A stretch of 64,000 nt of DNA, taken from positions 8,338,278-8,402,277 of the forward strand of contig OZ005702.1 in the NCBI GenBank assembly GCA_963930775.1, written 5' to 3'. The notes beneath the pieces are model-generated. The model did not search any database. It was not told the DNA's origin and saw nothing but the letters and a program-made list of their open reading frames with translations. Shown piece by piece: positions 1 to 12,800 of this stretch. Each line of letters opens with the position of its first letter. Position 1 is the stretch's first letter. The position numbers and the translations under genes were made by a program. This DNA comes from Cliona cf. orientalis. Taxonomy: Eukaryota > Porifera > Demospongiae > Clionaida > Clionaidae.

Positions 1-193
1 AGGTAAAAACGCTAAAGTGTTGAGTGCCATGGCTAGTATATGGAAGTAGCTGGAGAGTGGGAGACTGTAGTCACTGCAGCACAGGAGGACAAAGGTCACC
101 ACGATGGTTACCGTGGCGACTAGGAATGTGAAGGCAAAGAGGTATGTGAATGTGTTGGGGAAAATGGACGCCTCCAACCAACATCTGAAGGGA

Positions 194-242
<49 letters not shown>

Positions 243-3200
243 TTGTGGTAAAAGTCAGAAATGTTAGCTTATATTATGTGAATATAACTTACATTGATGA
301 GTTGATATCAAAAACGGAGTATCTGAGTCCACCATATATGGCGGTGGGAAGAGCTGGCCAAACTGCAAACAATGATAATATCACTAATATTTGAACATTA
401 AAATTTTTCACTGATACGCTAGTAGACTGGAAGCTTTTACATGCAAATCTGTGATCACAAAAAAAGTCTCTCTTTGGAGTGAAAAATTAAACTTTTGTGC
501 TCTTACTAGTTGAGAAGGCGGCAAACGGTGCTATGATCCATGCCTTCTCATACCAGAGCCTCTTGAACACCTCTATCGCCATGACGATGGGTAGGGCTGC
601 CATCCAGGTGAGGGTGACAAGGATTGAGTAGTGAAAGAGAAGTCCAAGAGAGTAGCAGAGCCACGCCACTTGGGATAGCTCGTATGACAACATCAGGAGG
701 AGATGGGTGAGCCCCTGGCTTAACGAGAGACCAACGAGGGCTTGGTAGTGGGGTTCAGTGCGAAGGTCGCTGCAGGGAATGTGAAATAGTTATAAAGTTT
801 GAATGGCGGACCATAATGTTACTAAACTTTTGGCACATATTATGGTTGGCAATCACAGAAATTCATTTCCCAATAGGACATGCTATAATATACTTGCACT
901 TGAGCTAATTTGCAGGGGTTTACTCTTAGAAATATACACATAATAATTAGCAAGGTTTTATCCAGTTAATTATCAGGGTTTTACCTGTGTGCTAGTACTG
1001 TCACCATGACAGTAATGTAGAATATTTGTGTCAGAGTTGACACAGTGTAGAAAACAATCCTTGTGACAGCTGCTTCGCTGTCGGGTAAATCTGACGGTAC
1101 TACATCGCTAGTAGTAACTTCACTGATTCCTCCAATCTATATACAGTAGGGGAAATCAAATACTAGACTTAGAGCGTGCAGATCAGAATGTATTCAGTGG
1201 CCGTATGGAATTCATGCATGTCTTCAATCATGAAATAACATGCAACTGAACATTTGTTTCAGCATGCAAAAGCTAGACCATAGTGATTGTATTCTGTTTG
1301 TGTGTGTCTCCTTGTGTTACCCTGACGATGGCATATGTTCCCTGCTGTTGGCATGTACACAGCACGACTCCACTGATCCCATCTTGGGTCAAAGTGCATC
1401 CATTTCTCTCCCACCTGCCTTCTTCACTTCACCTAGAATTTTAATCAATGGATACATGTATGGTCATTCTCAAAAGAAAAAAAAAATTCTTACATTGCTC
1501 ATCTAGGTTCCATCTGACACAGACCAATTCCGCTCTATCGTTGCTGAGCTGATTATATCGGATGGTGATAATCTCATTATTACTAGGGGCACCCCCTTCA
1601 TTAATTACACTGATTATTGGTCCAATGACGACTCCTCCCACAGGAGAATTACTTGCATTTGAACAATTTGACTCCATGAATAGGTCATCTCCATTATACA
1701 CTGTGATTTGGATGCTTGAGTTGACCACACCCCCTTCAATGTCGACCAATATGTCACCAGTGTTGTCACCGTTAGCTCCGCCTACTTGTATAGACTCCAC
1801 CCCTCTCTGTTCGTCCTGACGAATGATAGTGAGTAGCCGTCCATTGCTTGTTGGCGGGAGGTAAGCCCCGCCCACTGCTAGGTTGGTGAAGCTTAGAACG
1901 AGGTCCGTCTTATCAACAGAGAGAGCTCCTAGCAATAAACTGTCAATTACATCACGCAGGCTATAGGCAGGGAGTGGGTGAGGCCGGGGTGAGAGAAAAA
2001 TAATTTTTTAAAGAGTGCAGGATTTAACAGATACGAAATACTGAAACAAAGATTCTCTATGGACAACTTATAATTTTACAATTAACTGTTTGGTATATAA
2101 AACTTGCCAACGTTTCGACTAGATGCTTTCAGGGATGACTAGAGCAAACAGTTAAGTTGTCCACAGAGAATCTTCATGCAGATAGCAACTGAGAATCATA
2201 CCTAGATTCATAACACTATGTATGCCCCCTGGCTCCCAGCTATAATTGGGTGATTTTGCTCCCCCCACCCGAAATGTATCATTACTATGGAATTGCCCCC
2301 CCCCCCTTCCTCTAGAATTTCTACAATATCATTAATTTTGCTCAACCTGAAACAAATAATCTGAGAGTGACTAACTTAGTGATTGTCTGAGGAGTTGCCT
2401 GTGTGAGTGCTTGGCCGCTGATGGCCACTAGTGAGTCAATGGCCTCCAGAGTCACATTGAGGACCTGCAACAGTGTACAACAATAAACAAAAGAAGCTAG
2501 CACATTCCAGAGATTCTTCGTTATGTGTGTTCCACAGAGTACAGTGGTTGGCTTGTGTAGTAAATTACTGGTAGAGCTCTATGAATACTCATTGAGCATC
2601 CCATAAAAGCCTTTTAAATAGAGACTATTTCATTATTCATATTTCCTGCAGACGCTGCCCTCCTACACTGCCTTATTCATTCAAATTTTAATAACAGTCA
2701 CTAAAAATAATTAAGTAATAATTTTTTGGAGTTAATTAATTATTTGGTAATGTAGCCCATCAGTTACTTATAACTATTCTCAATTCATAACCAATAACAA
2801 AAAATAATGAATTTCTAAACGGCTGTTAGTAATTTATCTTTCGACAATAGAAGCAGTATGCATGCATATTGATGTGTCTACCTGTACGTCTGTCCTTCCA
2901 ATGTGAATGAGTTGCTCAGCGATCTCCACAACAGTGGACAACTCCTCAACCGTTATCCCGATGGGGTCAGAGGTCACCATGGCCAGCTGGGACGCTATTT
3001 CTGCACTAGTTTCTGACGTTACTGGAACCTGGAAATAGAGAAAAAATACATGTTACGGTCATCATCTTGTACTTTAAGATGAAATCTTGAAATTGTAAGT
3101 TTATACCTCTGATAGTGCTGCCAATACTTGTGTAGTTTCCGATGCTTTCTCGCACTGTGTCTCATCTACAGTTGACCATACCCCCTCCAGTGCTGTGCAG

Positions 3201-5164
3201 TGTCGTATAGCCACGCCCCCTGGAGGTCCGTAAGGGCAACTGATGCTGATATTATCACCAGCTAATGACAAGGGCCACTCATAGTAGCCAGTTTGAAGGA
3301 TGGTAGTCACGGCAGAGCATTGCCGCAGCATCTCTGTGGTAGAAATTGCGGCCATAGTGGTTGTGGTTGTCATAGCAACAGTACTAGTAGTGGGCATTTT
3401 AGTAGTAGTGACTGATTCTGTAGTAGTGGCCGGTTCTGTTGTTGCTATGGTAGTGGTCGTGGTTGTTATAGCAACAGTAGTGGGTATTGTAGTTGATTCT
3501 GTAGTAGTGGCTGATTCTGTTGTTGCTATGGTAGTAGTCATAGCAACAGTAGTGGGCATTGTAGTAGTAGTGATTGATTCTGTGGTAGTGGCTGATTCAG
3601 ATGTGGCAATGGTTGCCATGGTAGTGGTCATTGTAGCGTCAAAATTCAATTCAGTAAATCTGGTTCCATTTGAGCAAAAGAGTTGGTCAGCATCGGTGAT
3701 GACCCCTGACCTTGCAAGCGAGAATAACTCAGTGATATTATCATCACTACAGTTTATTGGATTTGGAAACAGAGATCTACACATGGAGGCAAATCTGAAT
3801 AATAATTTTGAAACTGGAGATGGTGTGTGTATATTCTTGATCTTACATGGCATTGAGATTTGGAGCTGCTTCAAACAGCTGAGCTAGCGGTAGCTGAGTC
3901 AGCATATTTCCACCGAGGGAACTGAAAATTTAACAATAACATCACTCTATCATACATTTATAATGGAGCATAAAAAATTGAGAGAAAAGCTGTTTTTGTG
4001 CTCACAGTATTGTGAGATTGTTGAGTCCTGTGAATGCCAGCGGATTAAGAGAAGAGAGGGCATTGTTGGAAAGATCTCTGCGCAGGGATCAATGGAGTGA
4101 GAAAGAGAATTTTATTAATTTATTGTTAGAATGTTTTATGGTTACTTACAGTGAAGTGAGTCTTGGCATTGGAGAGAACACTCCATCGGGAAGATCACCA
4201 ATGCCATTACCACTCAAGTCTCTAGATTAATAAGATAATAATAATATTATTATTATTATTGATTGTGTGTCCTTGTACTGCATTAAGTAGGTCAATTTTT
4301 TTTTGTTTCAGCATGCCACTGTTTCAAGGCTCATTAGAGCAAAAATGCTCATTTTTACTCTTTTATACAATCTTGAGTAATACTACTGTAATAACAGATT
4401 CTCCCCACCCAGTCAATGTCAATGCACTCATATTGTGAAGATTGCTGCTCCTTGAAAGTATTAAAATGAAGTGGAAAATTGCAACAAAATTTTGGTGTTC
4501 TTACACTTGTATGACGTTCGTAAGTCCTTCAAAAGACCCAGCATACAGTATCAGCGGTGCATTGTCAGCTAAACTCCTGCAGTGGCCACATACAGACAAA
4601 CATAACTCAGTGAAGATATTCACGGCATCAGCATGTGTGTGTTCAGCCATGCCTGGCTTGAGCAATGTGCTAATTAATACTGGCGGCATCAAATATAATA
4701 TTATAACTATTACGGCTTACAAGTTTGTGACAAAACTTGCTTGAGAGAAAGTGCCTGGGGCAATCTCTGGTAGCTCTGCACCAAAACCATTCAGATCCCT
4801 GCAACATTGAAGTTTATAAACACAAAATTCCACACTTCAGTGTTGTAGTCCCCTTACTTAGTACTAAGCTATCAAGGTTGATGTATACCATACTTCCAGC
4901 CATCCAATGTACTTATTATAGGTGTGCTCATTAGAAATCCACTCTTTTAAAACGATTGCATGTGGACCACGCTTGCTGCCCATGCTCTTATCATGATTTT
5001 CCATGCTCCATTGAGCACAGTTAGTTAGCTATGACTCACTGGACAGGGTCGTTGCAGTAGTAGGTCGTGGACCGAAGTTGGAGGCAAATGCAGCGAGGAA
5101 AGTTGCAAGTGACCGCCTCTCCGGCTCCTGCTAGACACAGAATAGCTAACAACAGGCGCAGCAT
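1..5164 (-). CDS. Adhesion G-protein-coupled receptor with LRRs, mucin-like linker, HRM, GAIN/GPS and 7TM (C-terminus cut by window edge)
   Basis: Multi-exon minus-strand gene. The start at 5162-5164 gives a leucine-rich signal peptide (MLRLLLAILCLAGAGEA) and then the paired cysteines of an LRR N-cap. LRR exons follow near 4860, 4760, 4540, 4180, 4050 and 3900 (for example RDLSGNGIGDLPDGVF). The exon at about 3101-3800 encodes a Thr-rich mucin-like stretch and then a hormone-receptor-like module with spaced Cys and Trp (SCPYGPPGG...GVWSTV). Exons at about 2890-3030, 2380-2460 and 1510-1950 look like a GAIN domain, and the GPS lies at about 1330-1520 (VCVRWNLDE, then VVLCTCQQQGTYAIV). TM1 is near 1000-1130, TM2-TM3 near 490-770, TM4 near 290-370 and TM5 near 1-200. 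The C-terminus lies beyond base 1. The layout resembles ADGRA (GPR123/124/125) receptors, but I see no Ig domain; the Thr-rich linker occupies that position. Ligand unknown. The promoter is probably shared with the syntaxin gene 188 bp away. Confidence 0.85.
2047..2180. mobile_element. Palindromic MITE-like element in a GPCR intron
   Basis: Two arms are inverted copies. AAGATTCTCTATGGACAACT near 2049 matches, in reverse complement, AGTTGTCCACAGAGAATCTT near 2154, and AACTGTTTG is mirrored by CAAACAGTT inside. No coding capacity is visible. This fits a short non-autonomous inverted-repeat transposon. Confidence 0.5.
3355..3640. repeat. Degenerate codon-level repeat coding the Thr-rich linker
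   Basis: Units of roughly 60-75 bp recur with motifs read on the minus strand as ATTTES, TMPTT and VAMTTT. The DNA is a diverged minisatellite inside the GPCR exon and stays in frame. Such segments often vary in length between alleles and are expected to be O-glycosylated. Confidence 0.7.
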
Positions 5165-5352
5165 GTCTTCTCAACTGCAATGGCTGCGTAGATGGCTAAG
5201 AAAGAACGTTAGGGGGGCAGGGCTGGTATTGCGCGCGCCGCGTTTGCACATGCGGCCCTACATGATGTGATTAAAACTGGGTGTGGTGATACACCGCAAA
5301 AAAAGGCTTTCAATCTCGACAGTGCTCAGCGTGAGAGCTAGCTAAGATAATA
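5165..5352. promoter_or_regulatory. Probable bidirectional promoter, GPCR / syntaxin
   Basis: Only 188 bp separate the divergent start codons. The interval has a GC-rich stretch (GCGCGCGCCGCG near 5230), unlike the AT-rich surroundings. No TATA box is obvious on either side. The regulatory role is inferred from the layout. Confidence 0.5.
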
Positions 5353-8300
5353 ATGGCGTTTCAAAGTCGATTTCGTGAGACAGAGCGACATGCCTTTGGC
5401 GAGAGAGGCGGTCACGGAGGCGATGCGTCCTCGGGAGAACCAAGCGAGGTACGTACCAACACTAATCTATGTCAGAACTGCACGCACACCCCTACCACTC
5501 AGACAATAATATCCAGCCCTAATTATGAACTACATGCTTTTCCACTTTGTTTCCACAGCTGATCCAGCGCCTGGAGGGAGACTTGGTAACATTTCGCGGC
5601 TGCGTGGACGCCATGGGCACGCACTACGACAGCATCGAGAACAGAAACCAACTGCGGGAACTCCGCGCGAAAATCATCGCGACGATCTCCGAGTGTCAAC
5701 AGGCGCTGACATCGCGAAAGAAATCTAGCGATCCTCAGAGCAAGATCACTTTCGATCGCATGTCAAGACAGCTCAACTCGCTACTGGACCAGTTCAACGA
5801 CTTAATGGAGAGAGAGAAAACTTCTTCGAGCCAGTATTCTCAGAGCCAGCTAGCTGGGTCAGGTGAGACACGGTTGATAATCTATTAAAGGAGGTGTCTA
5901 TTACTGCATTGTTAGTACCAGAGATTAGCGCAGACTTGGCAAGTGGTGCCGGCTACCATAGAGATTGGTAATTGAGGTGCTGCCCAAGAAATAAATCAAG
6001 CGTCTCTCCTCCCTAATTAAGGGAATGACTATGATATTACATAATTTGGCGTTGAAATAATGTTATTAAAGTCTGTCGATTGTAAAATATGGCTCAGTAT
6101 TAAATACTTGACATTGTGTATATAAAAAATATATAGTAGAGTCAGGAAAGCCTGAAGGCAGAAAGCTGAACTAAAGGGGTGGGGGCACCCTCTGTAGAAT
6201 ATAATGATGTGAGTAGCAAACACAGTTCTGTGATGCTGAGATACTATTGTTATAGTACCCACTAAGAGTCAAAAAGTTGAGGAGAATGCTTTCAAGTGGC
6301 CTTGCATTATTGCATATTGTATCACTGGTTAAGTGCCTTGAGGAAATAGGTCGTAATAATTATATTACTGTAGGATGGATAGTGAGCATTCAAGCATGAA
6401 CGACCCAGCAATGCAGCCTGGAATTTCCAAACGTGACACACTCTATATATTAGTATGCTAGCCTTACTATGATCCAAATTGTCAACCATTGTGTCAGCAT
6501 GCGTGCGTGTGCATGTATGTGAGCGAGTGCTTAGAAATATGTGGACTAGATTTGGTGGGTGTGGCCTGCAAGTGTTGGTGAAAGTAGTTTTTCTGTGTTA
6601 AAGGACAAATTTTGAGCATGTTTTGATTAAGTAGCAGTTGTCAGCAAGCCACCTGAACGACGAGCGATCGGTTAGACGAGCCCAGAAAGAAGGCTAGAAG
6701 TAGGCTGGAGAAGAAAACGTCGAGAATTACGCTCTCCGGTCGCTTCTTGGCCATCGCTGTAGGCCTTTCTACCCTCGACACGTTCTTTACGCACGCCCCA
6801 CCTACCGTGTTTTAGCACTTTTAATTAAGCGCATGCTTCCTGTTAAGCGCATATTTTCTTGCTGCCGCGTGTTATAAGCGCATGCGCTTAACAACCAGTT
6901 TCTACAGTAGTTTTTCTGTGTTAAAGGACAAATTTTGAGCATGTTTTGAATAAGTAGCAGTTGTCAGGCACATGTGTGTTGCCATGGTGACAGAGAAGGT
7001 TACAATAATAGGTATGTGGTGATGTTTGTAAAAGCCTCAAGCGACAAAACACATGAATCCATAGCAAATTAAATTTAGGTGACCCTTACAACAGCCAGAC
7101 GAAATATCACTCTTTTGCTGCTATAAACTGTTCCGTAGACTTCTGGCTGCTTTCTTGCGAAAAGTACTTGAATCTGCTTCTCTATTAGTGGTATCTTCAG
7201 TGTATATTTCCTTGTTGAAAATACTTTCCACACACTTGAACATGTCAACAAATAATCAACCTCACCATACTATGCATTAATATCAGTCCCTACATAATTT
7301 TTGGTGATTAAATTCCATTCTTGGCTCCACAGAATCCATGCAGCTCCTCTAGTGCAGCAATTGTCTACCACCCTCCCATAGACAATGCCTCTAAAACATT
7401 TTTTTTTAGGGGGGGGGGGGTAGCCTTGTGCCCAGATGAGGTTGGTCACAGATTCTAATTAGAAAGTGTTTGCCATAATATATAGGCTGCAATGTACGCC
7501 CACGCAACCCAGGTCAACCCGCTGAGTCAGCAAAACAATTCATTACATATGATGCGCGAAAATCATGACCAACCTCCTCTGCCTTGTGCCCTAATCTTTC
7601 AGAAAGTGGCCTAGGGGGGCGCAGCTGTAATTATTATGGGGAGGGTTCTAATATTGAGGGGAGGGGGCTGGAGATAGAATTCTGTCTATATAGTCTAGAC
7701 ACAGCAGTATCTCTAGTGGTAATGTGATATCATTTGAGTCAGCCACTGTTCTTTATTGATGGTGTGATTCAGGTGCAGGTAGTGACATGGAGTCTCGTAC
7801 TGCCCCCTCCCCCACACCCACGGCTCAGTCGGCCCAGCAGTCTATGATGACAATGGACGCCGTCGAGATACGAGAGAGGGAGGCTCAGGAACTGCAGGAG
7901 TTGGAGAGGTACGTTAGAAGAACGGTATACAATGTAGAGACACAGACCAGAGCAGTTTGAGAAAATCGAGAGGGAAATTTATTCAATTCGGAGCTAGGGG
8001 TGTACAGAAAATTACTGAATATAGTAGGAGCATCTCATGTGGTAATAATATTATTATGTGTGATCCCAGCTATATGGCGTAAATGAGGTCACCTCCTTTA
8101 ATTTTCAGCTATACTATAATAGATACGTATAATATTATGCCCTACACCCAAAGCAATAGCAGCCGGCCTGGAGTATAGTACATATTCCCTAGTGTATACT
8201 GTACGTGGTATAGAAAGTAGTGTGCACTGTGACAGTGTGTATGTCTCTCTCTGTGTGTGTGTCTGTAGAGTATCCTGAACCTGTGTTTGTGTACGTGTAG

Positions 8301-9106
8301 CGTACATAAACGCTTTTGTCGACACAATCGTTAGTGACAGTACAGATGTTTGTATGCTGTAGTGAAAATTAATGTTAGTGAACACACTATATAACACTAC
8401 AGGGACATCGTGGGTCTTCACGACATACAGCGAGATCTAGCAGGGCTCGTTGATCACCAGGGAGAGGATATCGACAGAATTGGTACGTAGATATCAGACC
8501 AGGTAGTGCAATTGTGAATTTTAGAATTCTCTCTCCCTCTCCCTCTCTCTTTTCTCTCTATCTTTCTCCCTTTTCTCTTTCTCCCTCTCTCTCTCTCCTC
8601 CCTTTAGACAAGCATACAGCTCAAGCTGAGGTTAGAGTTGCTGAAGGCCTGAAACAGACCGACACAGTGAGTTGACTGTCTATCTGTACCTTACCGTCCC
8701 CTCACTCGACAGTATTGTCATAATCTACCCAATCACCTTTCAATAACGTTATTAATCTTTCAATACCCATCAATTACATAGTACCAGGTCAATATTATTT
8801 CAGTGTAGATCTCTTGACTTGTTTTGTATTGCTTAAAACTATAGCGGTCATCCCCATGAGCCTAAAAAATAACAATTTACACCAGTTACCCTATACACTG
8901 GCTACTGTTCATTATCATCTCCCCTCCTCCTCTCTCTCTCTCTTTCTCTCTCCCCCTCCCCCATCACCCAGGCTGTTGTTTTACACAAGAAGAATCTTCG
9001 TCTTAAACTAGTGGTTGGTGGCATCATAGCTGCTGTGGTGGTAGCCATCTTGATAGTCATCATAGTTCTAATGGCTGTCTTCATCCCTCGCAGTCAAGGT
9101 AACTAA
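5353..9106 (+). CDS. Qa-SNARE, endosomal syntaxin-7/12-like
   Basis: Six exons read by splice sites and frame: 5353-5448, 5559-5862, 7779-7908, 8403-8482, 8608-8666 and 8972-9106, giving 267 residues. Residues about 33-130 form an Habc-like three-helix region (LIQRLEGDLVTFRG...). Residues about 165-235 are a SNARE motif whose zero-layer Gln sits in VDHQGEDID. A C-terminal hydrophobic anchor follows (LKLVVGGIIAAVVVAILIVI) with only a short lumenal tail. The spacing and core residues match syntaxin-7/12, the Qa-SNAREs of late-endosome and lysosome fusion, rather than plasma-membrane syntaxin-1. The start ATG is preceded by the GC-rich promoter. An alternative is another endosomal Qa-SNARE such as syntaxin-16; the overall class is firm. 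Confidence 0.88.
6583..6967. repeat. 62-bp direct repeat flanking a 262-bp segment (syntaxin intron 2)
   Basis: 6583-6644 and about 6907-6967 are near-identical (both contain GTTAAAGGACAAATTTTGAG; one substitution and one base of length difference). The segment between contains GCGCATGC-rich palindromic stretches. This looks like a duplication or the direct ends of an inserted element. Confidence 0.55.
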
Positions 9107-9727
9107 CCACATTTGTTGCATAATACTGTACTAGCTGTAGCAATGTTTCCATTGTAATTTTAACATAGCCCTGCTCTTGTAATTAATTTTATGTTCTGCA
9201 CAATAATATGAGATTGGTATAATATATTAATTTTTTCAATTGTGGTGATTTGTTTGCTTTGATTGAGCTAGTTCTGTCGCAATTTTTGATTATAATAATA
9301 ATTATATACTTCCATAGAAGTGTGGAAGTTAATTTACAAAAATTTATTAATTACATCATTAATAATGTAAGGGGCTGGGGTAATAATAAATGTGTAATAA
9401 TCATTACACAGTATTATGAAAGTCAATATTTGAGTTAGCATGAAAAAGAAGCAATGGGCAAATAGTAACTGTTACATATCAAACAAGGCACCTTGTACAA
9501 GCTGAGCATACTTTTAAGGAATCAATAAAGGTTGTGATATTAAATTTGAAAACCAATTATAGAAGTGAGTCCACCTATATAGTTGAGAGATAATAGCATT
9601 ACAGACCTAGAGACCTAATATAGCGCTAGAGGCTAGAGCAGTTCAAAATAAGAAAAAACAAAATTAATTCAGTCACTACCATCCTTCATGATGATGTCAC
9701 ACATTGGGGTACCTATCACGAACACTG

Positions 9728-9769
<42 letters not shown>

Positions 9770-9823
9770 CAAAGTTAATATTCTCCCTTGCAAAGGATTT
9801 GACTGTACACTGTCATAAGATAT
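9107..9823. other. Tail-to-tail intergenic region
   Basis: AT-rich sequence with 3' UTRs of the syntaxin (+) and hnRNP K-like (-) genes. A GA microsatellite occupies about 9731-9765. AATAAA-like signals occur (for example AATCAATAAAG near 9521). No coding region seen. Confidence 0.6.
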
Positions 9824-12800
9824 TCACCTCTTCTGGAGCAGCTGCTGTGCTCTCTGTATGTCAGTGGCGGATCCAAATATGGAGATGATTCTCTCTCCCG
9901 AGCCGGCCTTAGGCGGCTCGATGGTGATGTCACAAGCGCTCTGACTCCTGAACAAAATTACAAAAGTCAGAAGCTCATTAAAAGTTGGTTATCAACGAAT
10001 TATTAATGCTAGCAAATCAGTTAGTTAGGCTTACTTTATCTGCTGAAGGTTTGCTCCACCAGGTCCCATGATGGCCTCTACGTACTGTGACAAAGACAGA
10101 GGGAGGGCTTTAAATAGAATAATACGATTTTACTAGTCACATACCTCGTTAGGTATGGTGACCTGTTGTGTCTGTCGGGCAACGGCTGGCTGCTGACTCA
10201 GCAACTGTGGCGGCTGGGGAAATCCCCCTAATTATGAAACATCAACCATACAATGTCATAGTATGAAGCGACTAAATCAATGATTTAATTACAGGGGCAT
10301 ACCTCCAGAGTTCTGAGACATAGTGGGTGGAGCTCCCATTGTCTGTTGCTGGTCATACCCCACGGGAGCAGGGGGCGGAGCCTGGCTGTACCCAACGGAC
10401 GGGGGAGCAGGGGGTCCTCCCGTCGATCCTCCCCCAAATCCACCTCCACCCTGCAATTAGGAGGGGAGATTAAAACAATGTCACTGTTTGATAATAATAA
10501 AAAAATTGAGAAAAATCCATTCAAATTTTAAGTAGCTAGTTTGAATTTTACACGATAAGTCTTACTTGTTGAGCTGGGGGCGTGGCATACTGATTCGACT
10601 GATTTTGTCCCATATATCCACCTCCACGACCACCGCGCCTGAAAATTTAGAATTTCCATAAATTTTAATTTCGTTGGAGACAAATTTTTAAATGCTTACT
10701 GTGATCCATTGAAGTTGCCTCGTCCACCGCCCCGGCCGCCTCGACCACGCCCACCGCCACGCCCACCCCTCCATCCACCACCTCCACCTGAATCGCCACC
10801 AAAACCTCCCTAACATTATAAACAGTGTACATGTAAAATAAACCAGCCATACAAAAAAATTGAGTTTGCATTCAAAAAATCAATTATTTATACCTGTCCA
10901 CCTCCTCGGCCACGCCCCCTGCCGGAGTAGCCCCCTCCTCCGCTGCCACCGCCACGCCCCCTAGGAGAGTACTCGTTGAAGCCAGGAGCACCAGGTTCAT
11001 AGAGGAAGATCGGCTCACGGGGCTCTTTCTAGAGAGAGAGAGAGAGGGGGGGGGGCAGAGAGAGAAAAATTACAATGAAGGAGTTGGTATCGCTAACTAT
11101 CTACACATAATAATTTTATTACTAGAAAGATGATAATCATCATGCGGGGCGAGCCTTCGCTCATGCAGTGAAATTTGCTATAACATTGATGTTCTCAAGG
11201 AGACGAAAGTTGTATCTCATTATTAACATTGTAAAATGACATTTCGTATATATATTTATGTGATTGATATTTAACTCTTTGATTGTTGTTGATATTTCTA
11301 TGACTTTTAATATTGATGATTAAAAATTTTAAAGCGCGCTAGCTACAACATCAAAGTTGCATGATTCTATTTAAAGCACAGTCTTCATAAGTAGCCGAGT
11401 TAGTTCCATAGTCAAGCATTAATTACTTAAAGTTGGCTTAGACCGTACCTTCTCCTTCTCTTCTTACATTGCAGGTTGGAACAGCACACTCACGATCACA
11501 GATGCTTCAGACTTGTCGACAACGCACACTGTACGTACGCGTATATGTACGTATAATTTAATACATGTATGTACAATGTCAGCATTATGACCATCTTTAC
11601 CTAGTACCTGTACGTAATGACCATCTTTACCGATTGACATCATGACCATACGCGCATGCGTGATAAGCACGTGGACGACGTATCGCTACATACATACATA
11701 CATAGGTACAGCGAATTTGCCATATGTTACTCTTGCATTCGGGGCTCGCTCAGGCTCGCCCCGAATTATCGTATAGCTGGAAATTTGGTGGGGAATTGAA
11801 TTTGGCGGTCTATATTGCAACTGCCAAATTAAGATTCCCTACTCACATATATACGTATGGCGATCCCATACCGAACTGCCAAATTTTAATATTCAATTCT
11901 TGCAACGACGATTCTGGGCTCAACCACCAAATTTAATTCCCACCAACATTTCCGGCTATACGGTATATCAATTATGAGATCTACAAGACATCCCCCGCAG
12001 GCAAGGTGTGACAAATAGCAGACATATACCTACCTTGCTGATCTCTTGGAGGAAGTGCTGGGTGCAGGAGACTATCTGGTCATGTGACCCGATGATCTGA
12101 ATGCTCCTCTCGTTAGAGTTGGGCATTGGCTCCATGAAGATCTTGATCTTAGCAGTAGTGCGCTGAATGACATAAAAATAGTGCTAAATAATCACTCTCG
12201 AGCTCTGTATGAAATCTTACTGATCTAAGTTCCTTGATCTTTGTGCCGCCCGTTCCAATGATGGTTCCCATGAACGGCTGAGGGATGAGGATCTGTACCT
12301 CCTTATTAGGACTATCACCCAAACCACTGTCCTGGAGGGAGGGAGGGAGAGAGGATGAAATAATTAAATTTAATTATTCTTAGAACATTAATTTTATCAA
12401 ATCACAAATGGACTCAGGCCTGCTCAGGCAAAAATCTTTGGTGACTACGAATCGCTTAAAAACACAGAACATAATTTTCATACACAGCATATACAAACAC
12501 ATCCAATACTCCAATTAAAGCACACCCAGTACACTAACATCCACACACATACATGAAGAGCTTACTAGTCCAAGAATCTTGAGGACATCAGCGAGCACTC
12601 CGAGACAAGAGTCTATGGTACCCATCATCGTCATCACACTGAACACAATGCAAATACAAGAACGATTAAGCCAGCTAATGAACAGGTACATCCCCCTATC
12701 ACCATATCACCATGCACTAGTAAAAAGGCCTTTGGTAGAAAATGGATTTGAGATTGATACAGAGTTGGGAAAAGTATGATAAAATTTAGCACTAGTAAAA

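Noticed and set aside
3300-3887. 195-codon plus-strand frame rich in Val
   Set aside because: Antisense shadow of the Thr-rich linker of the GPCR.
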